DNA from: CAZODA01 sp964578485
GTDB lineage: Bacteria; Bacteroidota; Bacteroidia; Bacteroidales; Marinilabiliaceae
Length of the DNA stretch: 16,135 bases
Direction: 5' to 3'
NCBI GenBank assembly: GCA_964578485.1
Contig: CAZODA010000063.1
Span: 1 to 16,135, forward strand
Shown: positions 1 to 7,403 of the stretch, piece after piece
Numbering within the stretch: position 1 is the first letter of the stretch
Layout of the letters: each line of letters opens with the position of its first letter
Position numbers and translations under genes: made by a program
Notes under the pieces: model-generated
Told to the model about the DNA's origin: nothing
The model's database searches: none
Seen by the model: the letters and a program-made list of their open reading frames with translations, nothing else

Positions 1-805
1 CATAGTTGGTTTTATTGTATGAATTAAAAAAGTCCATTATATTTTCGTACTGTCTGTCAAAGAATGAGTTAGGAATATTGTTGTTATCGTATAGGATTTG
101 GTATTTCTCTTTTATCTGATTATCATAAAAAACTAAAATCTTATCACAAAAAGCTTCATGAAAATATATCAGAGTATCTTTCCGAACAAAATTTTGTTCA
201 GATCTAATATGAAGGAAGTGTGTTTTCCGTTGATCAACAGGCAATAAGCCTTCAACTTTATCATTTCCATGAAATAAGGATAATTTGGATTGATTAAATG
301 AATTGTCAGCCTCTCCACTATATATTAAAATATCAGAATCATTTATGGCCATAATTTTTAAGCCCCACATGTAAATTGGTATTGTACGGATAAAATCTCC
401 ATACAAATCGTATAATTGTATGTTCTGATATGATCTATCTAATATAAAAATCTGATTATAAAGAATATCAAAATCAGATATTCCAAAATATTCTCCGGGC
501 CCTTTACCTATTCTACTAATTTTTCTGATAAAGCTTCCTTCTAAATCAAATACAAAAATCTCGTTATTACTTAAAACATATATTTGATTTTCGTAAACGA
601 TAGTTTTTTCAATTTCGGCTAAAATGGAGGATTCCGTCGTTTCAAGAGCTACTAATTCGAAATTACTAATCATTTCTGAAAGAAAAATTTTTTCTTTATC
701 TGCAAATGAAACAAAAATTTCAGAAAAGCTGTCATTCTTAAAACCTCGTGATTTACACCCTATTAATAACACTAAGAGGAACAAGATCAAGGAAAATTTT
801 TTCAT
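1..805 (-). CDS. 6-bladed beta-propeller lipoprotein (partial, C-terminus cut off)
   Basis: The reading frame is open from the ATG at 805-803 to the left edge, giving 268 residues with no stop, so the C-terminus lies outside the window. The N-terminus is a lipoprotein signal: MKK, a hydrophobic stretch and the lipobox LIGC with Cys17 as the acylated residue. Around residues 49-58 it reads FELVALETTE and at 100-106 GKGPGEY, the sequence hallmarks of the Bacteroidota 6-bladed beta-propeller family (DUF5128-like). Propeller strands such as IYVLSNNEIFVFDLEGSFIR surround the motif. It is probably anchored in an envelope membrane; the ligand or partner is unknown. The gene downstream of the AbgT transporter (912-1982) is a distant relative sharing the GxGPGE motif. 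A probable promoter at 846-877 suggests it can be transcribed on its own. Family assignment is fairly sure; function is not known. Confidence 0.82.
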   Translation of the reverse strand, partial: MKKFSLILFLLVLLIGCKSRGFKNDSFSEIFVSFADKEKIFLSEMISNFELVALETTESSILAEIEKTIVYENQIYVLSNNEIFVFDLEGSFIRKISRIGKGPGEYFGISDFDILYNQIFILDRSYQNIQLYDLYGDFIRTIPIYMWGLKIMAINDSDILIYSGEADNSFNQSKLSLFHGNDKVEGLLPVDQRKTHFLHIRSEQNFVRKDTLIYFHEAFCDKILVFYDNQIKEKYQILYDNNNIPNSFFDRQYENIMDFFNSYNKTNY

Positions 806-845
806 ACAATTTTTGTTTAGATAAGTCTTAATACTTAAGATACTA

Positions 846-877
846 GAAAGGTAATAACACAAGCCATACTAAACAAA
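846..877 (-). promoter_or_regulatory. Likely Bacteroidota-type promoter for the 805-end lipoprotein gene
   Basis: On the minus strand, TTTG (877-874) is followed after 20 nt by TACCTTTC (853-846), a 7 of 8 match to the Bacteroidota -7 element TAnnTTTG; the TTTG fits the -33 element. The start codon at 805 would lie about 35-40 nt downstream of the inferred transcription start. Inferred from spacing and consensus only. Confidence 0.45.
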
Positions 878-886
878 TGAATAGTC

Positions 887-901
887 ACTTTACAGTAAAG
901 T
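887..901 (-). other. Short perfect hairpin after the 912-1982 gene
   Basis: ACTTTA and TAAAGT flank a 3-nt loop, forming a 6-bp AT-rich stem that begins 10 nt past the stop codon of the upstream lipoprotein gene on the minus strand. It could be a weak terminator or 3'-end stabiliser, but it lacks GC pairs and a clear U tract. Confidence 0.3.
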
Positions 902-911
902 ATTAAATCAA

Positions 912-1982
912 TTAATCCCAAGGAATATCAGCCTCAAAGAACTTATCAACATCTACGACTGAAGTTGCTATTATCTTTTTATTATCCGGGCTAACATCAA
1001 ATGCAAAGACCGATCGTTCTAATTTAAGTTTCATTATCGGTGTACCGTCCCATTTCCAAATATGTATTTCGTTTGAAAAGTCAAATAAATGTGGAGTCTC
1101 ATTTTCTTGAAAATAACTTGAAACCGAGAATCCACCATATAAGGCATAAATGTATTCGTCAGTTGATTTGATACGATGATAGTAGTTTATTAAATCACCC
1201 ACCTCTTTTTTCACCTCTGTTGTACGCAAAACTATTAGATTATCTGAAGCAGTAGAAGATTGTAGTTCACAAATAAGCTTTTCACTTTCTAAAGAATAAA
1301 TTCTGAGTAAGGGTAACACATTATAGACTGATGCTATGCAATTATTTTGTTTATTAACTGTTGAAAGCTTTTGATTGACAGTTTGTAATAATAAGGGATT
1401 AATTTTAGCATTAGATAATGGAGCTGGTTCGCCCCATTCCGACACTTCATCCGTTTCATTATTTATTACAAAATAATCTTTTAAAGATGCACGGGGACTA
1501 TTGGAGGAAAAAATTAATTCGTCAATTATAAAAAAATCAATGTCAGAAAGTGAAGATGTAGGCAAGATATATTCATCCTCGACAATAATATTAATAGAAT
1601 CATCATCTTTATTAACGAGGGCAATCTTCAATTTTTCGGCAGCCTGATAATAAAACTCATTATCTGAATATGCCTTAAAATATGGATGAATAAAAATTTC
1701 TTCACCCGGACCATGCCCTTTACTTATAAAGCTTCCCCTATAATTAAAATCTTCAATAGAAAAAACATGAAAAAAGTTATCAGTTTGTGAATCCAAAACA
1801 ACAATTAAGTCGCTTAAAATCAACATATCCATTGGCATACCCATTAAGGCAGAAATGTTGTGCTCTTTAAAGGGCATGCTTTTCTCGGTAGCAAAATCAG
1901 CATGTCCGGTTACAGGAGAAGTACTGCAAGAATTTATTGCTATTAAGAATAAGAAGCTGAAAAAAAGAAATAGTTTATCCAT
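912..1982 (-). CDS. TolB-like / BF3164-like 6-bladed propeller lipoprotein
   Basis: A 356-residue protein with a short charged start, a hydrophobic core and a lipobox-like NSC ending in Cys19, so probably a lipoprotein. Residues 89-95 read GHGPGEE, preceded by a beta-strand pattern (YRGSFISK), as in the BF3164/TolB-like propeller lipoproteins of Bacteroidota. The C-terminal part has another propeller-like strand pair (VFAFDVSPDNKKIIATSVV). No catalytic residues are evident, and the family has no firm biochemical role that I know of. It lies 29 nt downstream of the AbgT transporter gene in the same orientation, so co-transcription with dgt and the transporter is plausible. It is related in architecture to the gene ending at 805, with low overall similarity. 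Start chosen at the first ATG, which gives the signal peptide directly. Confidence 0.78.
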   Translation of the reverse strand: MDKLFLFFSFLFLIAINSCSTSPVTGHADFATEKSMPFKEHNISALMGMPMDMLILSDLIVVLDSQTDNFFHVFSIEDFNYRGSFISKGHGPGEEIFIHPYFKAYSDNEFYYQAAEKLKIALVNKDDDSINIIVEDEYILPTSSLSDIDFFIIDELIFSSNSPRASLKDYFVINNETDEVSEWGEPAPLSNAKINPLLLQTVNQKLSTVNKQNNCIASVYNVLPLLRIYSLESEKLICELQSSTASDNLIVLRTTEVKKEVGDLINYYHRIKSTDEYIYALYGGFSVSSYFQENETPHLFDFSNEIHIWKWDGTPIMKLKLERSVFAFDVSPDNKKIIATSVVDVDKFFEADIPWD

Positions 1983-2011
1983 AAATTATTATTTTTAATT
2001 TCATAACAACA

Positions 2012-3541
2012 TCATCCAAAAATTCTTTCACCAATTCCAATCGGGATATTTAATTTATACCAAAGCAATAGCAGGAATGTCCAGGCTATAAACAAAGTAA
2101 GTGCATAGGGGATCAAGAGCGAAAGTATAGTTCCTATCCCTGTATTCTTATTATATTGTCTGATCCAGCCAATTAGCAAGGGGAAATATATATAAAGCGG
2201 GCTAATACAATTAGTAATTGAATCTCCAATTCTATACATTAATTGAGTAAAAGCGGGGCTGTATCCTAAGTGTGCCAGCATAGGAATAAAGATAGGAGCA
2301 AATACGGCCCATTTTGCCGAGCCACTTCCAATAAAAATATTAATAAAAGCAACTAATATAATAAAGAGGATAAACATGAGTGGTCCTGTAAGTCCGGTAT
2401 TTTGCAGAAATTCTGCCCCATTAATAGCAAGTATGGTATCGAGGCGGCTCCAGCTAAACAAGTTAATAAACTGTGCTACAACAAGCATTAGAACAATATA
2501 ACCCGACAAATCTTTCATCCCCATATCCATCAAATTAATAATATCGTCAGGTTTTTTAATACTTCCTGTTATTTTACCATAGATATATCCCGGTATTGCA
2601 AAAAAGAAAAACAAAATAGGAACAAGTCCTTTAAGGAATGGAGATGGCACTATGCCTCCTGTTTCTTGATTTCTAAGCGGGGCATTTCCGGGTACTACAA
2701 GCATAGCAATTAAAATGATATATAGAAACATTGCGAGACCAGCATATTTTAATCCCTTTTTTTCATCTGCTGTCAAAGCCGGCACTTCAGTATATATCTT
2801 TGAATTTTCGATTTCGAAATTTGCACAGCGCGGGATAATGAATCGTGAAGCAGTATAAGCACCTGCAAGGGAGAGGACAAAAGTAGAAGCTATCATAAAC
2901 CACCAATTGGCAGTAGCACTTATTTCAATATCAGGATAAATATTTGAGGCTACCTCGGTGCTGATGCCTGCCAATAAGACATCTGTTCCGGCGATAAAGA
3001 GGTTAGCCGAAAAGCCTGCAGTAGCCGAGGCATAACCTATTATAAGTCCGGCTACCGGATTTAAGCCCATTTGACTGAATATCAATGCCGCAATAGGAGG
3101 TACAATAACAATTCCTGCATCAGAGGCAACATTACTGCAAATTCCTATCATAAAGATAAGTGGTAATACCAGCTTACGTGGAACAGCAAAAGTGATGGTA
3201 CGCAATAAAGTTCCGAGGAAGCCACTTTTTTCTGCAACAGAAACCCCCATTAGCATTACTAAAACTAATCCGAGAGGAGCAAAATGAGAAAAATTTGTTA
3301 CCATTTCTTCCACAAAACGGCGCAAACCATCACCTGACATAAGATTTTGTGCTATTACTTTTTCTCCACTTCCCGGATCAACAGCACTAACACCAAAAAC
3401 AGAAGCGATAGCACTAATTACAATAACAAAAATTGTGATCCATAAGAACATCCAAAAGGGATGTGGCAGCTTATTACCAAGTAATTCTATCCATTTAAGA
3501 AGGCCTTTGCTTTTTACTAAAGATTTAGTTTCTTTTTCCAT
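2012..3541 (-). CDS. AbgT-family transporter
   Basis: A 509-residue integral membrane protein with roughly a dozen hydrophobic segments, the first at about residues 29-50. It belongs to the AbgT family, whose studied members are E. coli AbgT (p-aminobenzoyl-glutamate uptake) and the MtrF-type sulfonamide/PABA exporters. Recognisable family segments are SNVASDAG (136-143), GSGSAKWA (405-412, near the second inverted repeat) and YRIGDSITNCISPL (436-449); length matches the family. The exact substrate cannot be read from sequence: p-aminobenzoyl-glutamate, PABA-like compounds or other dipeptide-like substrates are possible, coupled to H+ or Na+. It starts 28 nt after dgt, and a propeller lipoprotein follows 29 nt downstream, so a dgt-transporter-lipoprotein transcription unit is likely. 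No folate genes are adjacent. Confidence 0.92.
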   Translation of the reverse strand: MEKETKSLVKSKGLLKWIELLGNKLPHPFWMFLWITIFVIVISAIASVFGVSAVDPGSGEKVIAQNLMSGDGLRRFVEEMVTNFSHFAPLGLVLVMLMGVSVAEKSGFLGTLLRTITFAVPRKLVLPLIFMIGICSNVASDAGIVIVPPIAALIFSQMGLNPVAGLIIGYASATAGFSANLFIAGTDVLLAGISTEVASNIYPDIEISATANWWFMIASTFVLSLAGAYTASRFIIPRCANFEIENSKIYTEVPALTADEKKGLKYAGLAMFLYIILIAMLVVPGNAPLRNQETGGIVPSPFLKGLVPILFFFFAIPGYIYGKITGSIKKPDDIINLMDMGMKDLSGYIVLMLVVAQFINLFSWSRLDTILAINGAEFLQNTGLTGPLMFILFIILVAFINIFIGSGSAKWAVFAPIFIPMLAHLGYSPAFTQLMYRIGDSITNCISPLYIYFPLLIGWIRQYNKNTGIGTILSLLIPYALTLFIAWTFLLLLWYKLNIPIGIGERIFG

Positions 3542-3569
3542 AATAGTGGTTAATGCTTAATTTCTAATA

Positions 3570-4913
3570 TTATTTTAATCTTTCACCTGTAATACCCATG
3601 CCATTAATTTTTTTGAATAAATCAAGTGCATAGACATCCGTCATACCGGAGACAAAGTCTAAAACGGTTTGAATTTTTTGGTATATACCGGCATTAGGTT
3701 CTACTTTATACTGTTGTGGAATAAATGGCAATAAAAGATTGGAATAATAATTATCCGGTTGCATAACTGCTTGTGTAAATTCTTTTAATAAGGAGCCTAA
3801 TATTTTAAAGCCTGCTATTTCAATTTCTACAACAGAAGGATGATTATAAATAATATTGATACCTACCTCAGCACATTGCTTCATGGCATCTGAAGCTACC
3901 CCATTAAGTTTTTGAATTAAAGAGCCTTTAAATTCTCCTTTTAATATTTTATCGTGGTGATAGCAAAATATTGTTGTACACAGATCAACCAACTTTCCAA
4001 TAACAATGGCACGTAAAAAAGCAATTTGCTCATTCTCATCACTTACCTCATCACAAATTTTATACATATGGGTGATTCTTTTTGACTCGGTAAGGGGGTC
4101 AAAAAAGTTCATAAACAATTGTCTTGTTTCATCGGTTGAAAGAATTTTTAGTTTATGTGCATCTTCAAGGTCCATTAAATGATAGCATATATCATCGGCT
4201 GCTTCAACGAGATACACCAAGGGATGCCGTGCATATACTTCTGCCCTGTCTTTAATTTTAGGGATGCCTAATTCGTTCGCTATCTCGGCCCATTTTTCTT
4301 TTTCTGATTGGAAAAACCCATATTTTTTAAGTCCTGAAGTGTTCGATGGATAAGGATATTTCATAATGGAAGCAATTGTAGTATAGGTCATACCAAAACC
4401 TCCGTGCCTGCGTCCTGTAAATTGATGGGTTAATAAGCGCAAAGCATTGGCATTTCCTTCAAAGGCGATCAGGTCATTCCATATTTTTTCATCCTTTATA
4501 ATATTACGGAACTTTTGTCCTTCTCCTGAAATAAAAAACTGCGAAATAGCTTTTTCACCACTATGTCCAAAAGGAGGATTTCCCATGTCATGAGCAAGAC
4601 AAGCTGCAGCGGTAACAGAGCCAATTTCTTCTACAAGAGGATGATTCAGTTTTAGCTCATAACGTAAAAACCTGCTGATATTATTTCCAAGAGAACGGCC
4701 AACACTTGCAACTTCTAAACTATGTGTCAATCGGTTATGCACAAAAATACTGCCGGGCAAAGGAAAAACCTGGGTTTTATCTTGCATTCTCCTAAATGGA
4801 GAAGAGAAGACCAAACGATCGTAATCACGTTGAAACTGTGTACGATCGTGATGTTCACCGGGTAATGTAGGATCACTTGTACGTCTTGATGATAATAATT
4901 TTTCCCATTTCAT
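3570..4913 (-). CDS. dgt: Deoxyguanosinetriphosphate triphosphohydrolase (dNTPase, HD domain)
   Basis: A 447-residue HD-superfamily dNTP triphosphohydrolase, cleaving dNTPs (classically dGTP) to the deoxynucleoside plus triphosphate in the cytoplasm and so adjusting dNTP pools. Metal-site residues are in place: H64 in RLTHSLEV, H108-D109 in CLAHDMGNPPFGHSGE (with H117 and E120), and D240/D241 in VEAADDICYHLMDLED. The EGNANALRLL segment (152-161) and the N-terminal FSSPFRRMQDKTQVF (36-50) are also characteristic of the family. Length is typical of the shorter dGTPase class, near 450 residues. It is the first gene of its unit and faces away from pflB. The start is supported by an unusually good Shine-Dalgarno sequence (GGAGGA, 4928-4923), 9 nt before the ATG. 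Preference among dNTPs cannot be judged from sequence. Confidence 0.95.
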   Translation of the reverse strand: MKWEKLLSSRRTSDPTLPGEHHDRTQFQRDYDRLVFSSPFRRMQDKTQVFPLPGSIFVHNRLTHSLEVASVGRSLGNNISRFLRYELKLNHPLVEEIGSVTAAACLAHDMGNPPFGHSGEKAISQFFISGEGQKFRNIIKDEKIWNDLIAFEGNANALRLLTHQFTGRRHGGFGMTYTTIASIMKYPYPSNTSGLKKYGFFQSEKEKWAEIANELGIPKIKDRAEVYARHPLVYLVEAADDICYHLMDLEDAHKLKILSTDETRQLFMNFFDPLTESKRITHMYKICDEVSDENEQIAFLRAIVIGKLVDLCTTIFCYHHDKILKGEFKGSLIQKLNGVASDAMKQCAEVGINIIYNHPSVVEIEIAGFKILGSLLKEFTQAVMQPDNYYSNLLLPFIPQQYKVEPNAGIYQKIQTVLDFVSGMTDVYALDLFKKINGMGITGERLK

Positions 4914-4922
4914 AACTTAATT

Positions 4923-4928
4923 TCCTCC
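4923..4928 (-). promoter_or_regulatory. Strong Shine-Dalgarno sequence of dgt
   Basis: GGAGGA on the minus strand ends 9 nt before the dgt ATG. Other genes in the window have AT-rich leaders without such a motif, as usual for Bacteroidota, so this one stands out and fixes the dgt start. Confidence 0.6.
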
Positions 4929-5004
4929 GAATTTCTTCCACGAATTTAAACGAATTGCAACTATTGACCAATAATTTGTTAAAAATTCAGAAAAAACATA
5001 GTAG

Positions 5005-5025
5005 TATTTCAATATTACTGAAATA
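5005..5025. promoter_or_regulatory. Inverted repeat upstream of the pflB promoter (possible operator)
   Basis: TATTTCA (5005-5011), a 7-nt spacer and TGAAATA (5019-5025) form a perfect 7-bp inverted repeat. Its right edge is 6 nt upstream of the TATATTTG element, so it covers the place where a -33 element would lie; no TTTG is present there. That position suits an activator or repressor dimer. It does not match the canonical FNR half-site TTGAT. The site also lies in the divergent region shared with dgt. Confidence 0.4.
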
Positions 5026-5031
5026 ATTCTT

Positions 5032-5039
5032 TATATTTG
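5032..5039 (+). promoter_or_regulatory. Likely -7 element of the pflBA-focA promoter
   Basis: TATATTTG is an exact match to the Bacteroidota -7 consensus TAnnTTTG. Transcription would start around 5045, leaving a 5' leader of about 130 nt before the pflB ATG at 5176. No -33 TTTG is seen at the expected distance, hinting that an activator is needed, possibly at the inverted repeat 5005-5025. Inferred from consensus only. Confidence 0.5.
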
Positions 5040-5080
5040 CGATTGCTATCTGAAGATTGCAATTTATACCCATATTTGAA

Positions 5081-5134
5081 ATGTGTAGATTTTTAATTTA
5101 TCAGATTAGTTGCTGTTGCAGTTTGCAATTTTGA
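5081..5134 (+). CDS. Possible Cys-rich 17-residue leader ORF upstream of pflB
   Basis: An ATG at 5081 opens 17 codons and a TGA stop: MCRFLIYQISCCCSLQF. Four of 17 residues are cysteine, three of them consecutive (TGC TGT TGC at 5111-5119). It lies inside the inferred pflB 5' leader, and its stop is 41 nt before the pflB ATG. It could be a translated leader that senses translation over Cys codons, or a chance result of the repeated GTTGC units there. No clear ribosome binding site is seen (upstream CATATTTGAA). Kept as speculative. Confidence 0.2.
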   Translation: MCRFLIYQISCCCSLQF

Positions 5135-5175
5135 AAAATTAAATAAATATTAACCAGTCATAAAATTTTGTAGAG

Positions 5176-7389
5176 ATGTTTAAGTCAGGTAATTGGGAGA
5201 ATTCTATTGATGTTCGGGATTTTGTTTTGAAAAATGTACGCCCTTATGATGGCGATGGCCGGTTTTTGTGTGGACCAAGTGAACGCACAGCTCATTTATG
5301 GCAACTTTGTTTAAATGCCATATCTGAAGAAAGAAAAAATAATGGTGTACTTGAAATTGATAATAAAACCGTATCGGGTGTAGTATCTCATGGTCCGGGT
5401 TATATTGACAAGGATCATGAAATAATAGTAGGTTTACAAACCGATCGTTTATTAAAGCGTGCCATGAAGCCTTATGGTGGAATTAGAGTTGTTGAAAAAG
5501 CCTGTGAAGAGCAAGGCATAGAAGTAGATAAGCAGGTAAAGGAAATTTTTCATAATTATGCAAAAACTCATAATGATGGGGTTTTTGATGTTTATACTCC
5601 TGAGATTCGCTTATTTCGTTCCCTTGGTATTTTAACAGGTTTACCCGACAATTACGCTCGCGGCCGTATTATTGGAGATTACCGAAGGCTTGCACTTTAT
5701 GGTACTGATCGTTTAATTAAGGCGAAGAAGTTGGATTTACTTGCTCTAATCGGGCCCATGACGGATGAGCGCATTCGTTTACGTGAAGAGTTAGCCGAGC
5801 AAATTAAGGCTTTACATCAGTTAAAGGAATTAGGTGATATTTACGGTTTAGACTTATCGCGTCCTGCCACTAATTCACAGGAAGCTGTACAATGGGTTTA
5901 TATGGCTTATCTTGCAGCGGTAAAGGAGCAAGATGGCGCAGCAATGTCTTTAGGAAATGTAAGTTCATTTTTAGATATTTATATTGAAAATGACATTGAG
6001 AAGGGTCTTATTACTGAGGAATATGCTCAGGAGCTCATCGACCAATTTGTTATGAAGTTACGTATGGTTCGTCACTTACGTATGGGTTCATACAATGAAA
6101 TTTTTGCAGGTGATCCAACTTGGGTAACAGAAGCAATTGGTGGCAAGCTTGCCGATGGTCGTCATAAAGTAACAAAAACATCTTTCCGCTTTTTACAGAC
6201 TTTATATAATTTAGGTCCTTCTCCTGAGCCCAATCTTACTGTACTTTGGTCAAAAGACTTACCTGAAGAATTTAAAAAATTCTGTGCACAGGTCTCTATC
6301 GACACCTCATCAATACAGTATGAAAATGATGATTTGATGCAATGCACACGCCAAAGCGATGATTACGGAATTGCTTGCTGCGTATCATTTCAGGAGATTG
6401 GGAAGCAAATACAATTTTTTGGAGCTCGTACCAATCTTGCAAAAACCCTATTACTTGCAATCAATGGAGGACGTTGCGAGCTTACCGGAGAAAAAGTTAT
6501 TCAAAATATTCCTGAGCTTCAATCCGACACTTTAAACTTCGATGAAGTTATGGTTAATTTTGAAATGGCAATGAAGGAAGTTGCCAGGGTTTACAATGAA
6601 ACCATGAATATTATCCATTACATGCATGACAAATATTATTATGAAAAGATGCAGATGGCATTAATTGATACAAACCCAAAAATCAACTTAGCCTATGGTG
6701 CTGCAGGATTAAGTATAGTAGCCGATTCTTTATCAGCAATAAAGCATGCAAAAGTAAAAGTTGTGCGTAACAAAGAGGGTCTTTCCAAAGATTTTATAAT
6801 AGAAGGAGATTTTCCATGTTATGGCAACGATGATGATAGGGTTGACAGCTTTGCACGTCAGATACCTGCTTATTTCAACAAGCTGTTAAAACAATTAAAA
6901 ACATATAAAAACGCAGAAACTACCTTATCAATTCTTACCATCACCTCAAATGTTCTATATGGTCAAAAGACAGGTGCAACACCTGATGGTCGAGCAAAAG
7001 GAGTTCCATTTGCACCCGGAGCCAATCCCATGCATGGTCGTGATAAAAACGGTGCTATTGCATCTTTGAATTCAGTTTCCAAGATTGATTACCGCGATTC
7101 GCTTGACGGTATATCCAACACTTTCAGCATAGTACCAAAAACTTTGGGGGCCACTGCAGAACAAAGAAAAGAAAACCTTGTTTCTATAATGGATGGTTAT
7201 TTTTCACGTGATGCTCATCATCTTAATGTTAATGTGCTTGACCGCGAGATGTTGCGAGATGCAATGGAAAATCCTGAAAATTACCCACAATTAACTATTC
7301 GCGTTTCAGGATATGCTGTTAACTTTGTAAGGTTGACAAGGGCTCAACAATTAGATGTAATTGCAAGAAGCTTTTTTGAGACTGTATAA
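5176..7389 (+). CDS. pflB: Formate C-acetyltransferase (pyruvate formate-lyase)
   Basis: A 737-residue glycyl-radical enzyme that converts pyruvate and CoA to acetyl-CoA and formate in anaerobic metabolism. The active-site cysteine pair is C401-C402 in YGIACCVSFQ, corresponding to the adjacent cysteines of E. coli PflB. The C-terminal radical motif is RVSGYAV (709-715) with G712 the residue converted to a radical, 25 residues from the end as usual. The N-terminal PFL domain includes GPGYIDKDHE and GLQTDRLLKRAMKPYGG. The Cys-Cys pair separates true PFL from glycerol- or choline-lyase relatives, which have a single Cys. Length is slightly shorter than the 760 of E. coli. It is the first gene of pflB-pflA-focA; the activase begins 14 nt after the stop. 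The start is the first ATG of the frame, after an AT-rich leader lacking a strong Shine-Dalgarno sequence. Confidence 0.98.
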   Translation: MFKSGNWENSIDVRDFVLKNVRPYDGDGRFLCGPSERTAHLWQLCLNAISEERKNNGVLEIDNKTVSGVVSHGPGYIDKDHEIIVGLQTDRLLKRAMKPYGGIRVVEKACEEQGIEVDKQVKEIFHNYAKTHNDGVFDVYTPEIRLFRSLGILTGLPDNYARGRIIGDYRRLALYGTDRLIKAKKLDLLALIGPMTDERIRLREELAEQIKALHQLKELGDIYGLDLSRPATNSQEAVQWVYMAYLAAVKEQDGAAMSLGNVSSFLDIYIENDIEKGLITEEYAQELIDQFVMKLRMVRHLRMGSYNEIFAGDPTWVTEAIGGKLADGRHKVTKTSFRFLQTLYNLGPSPEPNLTVLWSKDLPEEFKKFCAQVSIDTSSIQYENDDLMQCTRQSDDYGIACCVSFQEIGKQIQFFGARTNLAKTLLLAINGGRCELTGEKVIQNIPELQSDTLNFDEVMVNFEMAMKEVARVYNETMNIIHYMHDKYYYEKMQMALIDTNPKINLAYGAAGLSIVADSLSAIKHAKVKVVRNKEGLSKDFIIEGDFPCYGNDDDRVDSFARQIPAYFNKLLKQLKTYKNAETTLSILTITSNVLYGQKTGATPDGRAKGVPFAPGANPMHGRDKNGAIASLNSVSKIDYRDSLDGISNTFSIVPKTLGATAEQRKENLVSIMDGYFSRDAHHLNVNVLDREMLRDAMENPENYPQLTIRVSGYAVNFVRLTRAQQLDVIARSFFETV

Positions 7390-7403
7390 TTGAAAATTGA
7401 TAA

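Noticed and set aside
624..824. Plus-strand 66-codon ORF
   Set aside because: It lies opposite the start of the partial propeller lipoprotein gene, whose signal peptide and family motif are clear on the minus strand.
6162..6347. Minus-strand 61-codon ORF inside pflB
   Set aside because: Antisense to a highly conserved part of pyruvate formate-lyase; no start context or protein features.
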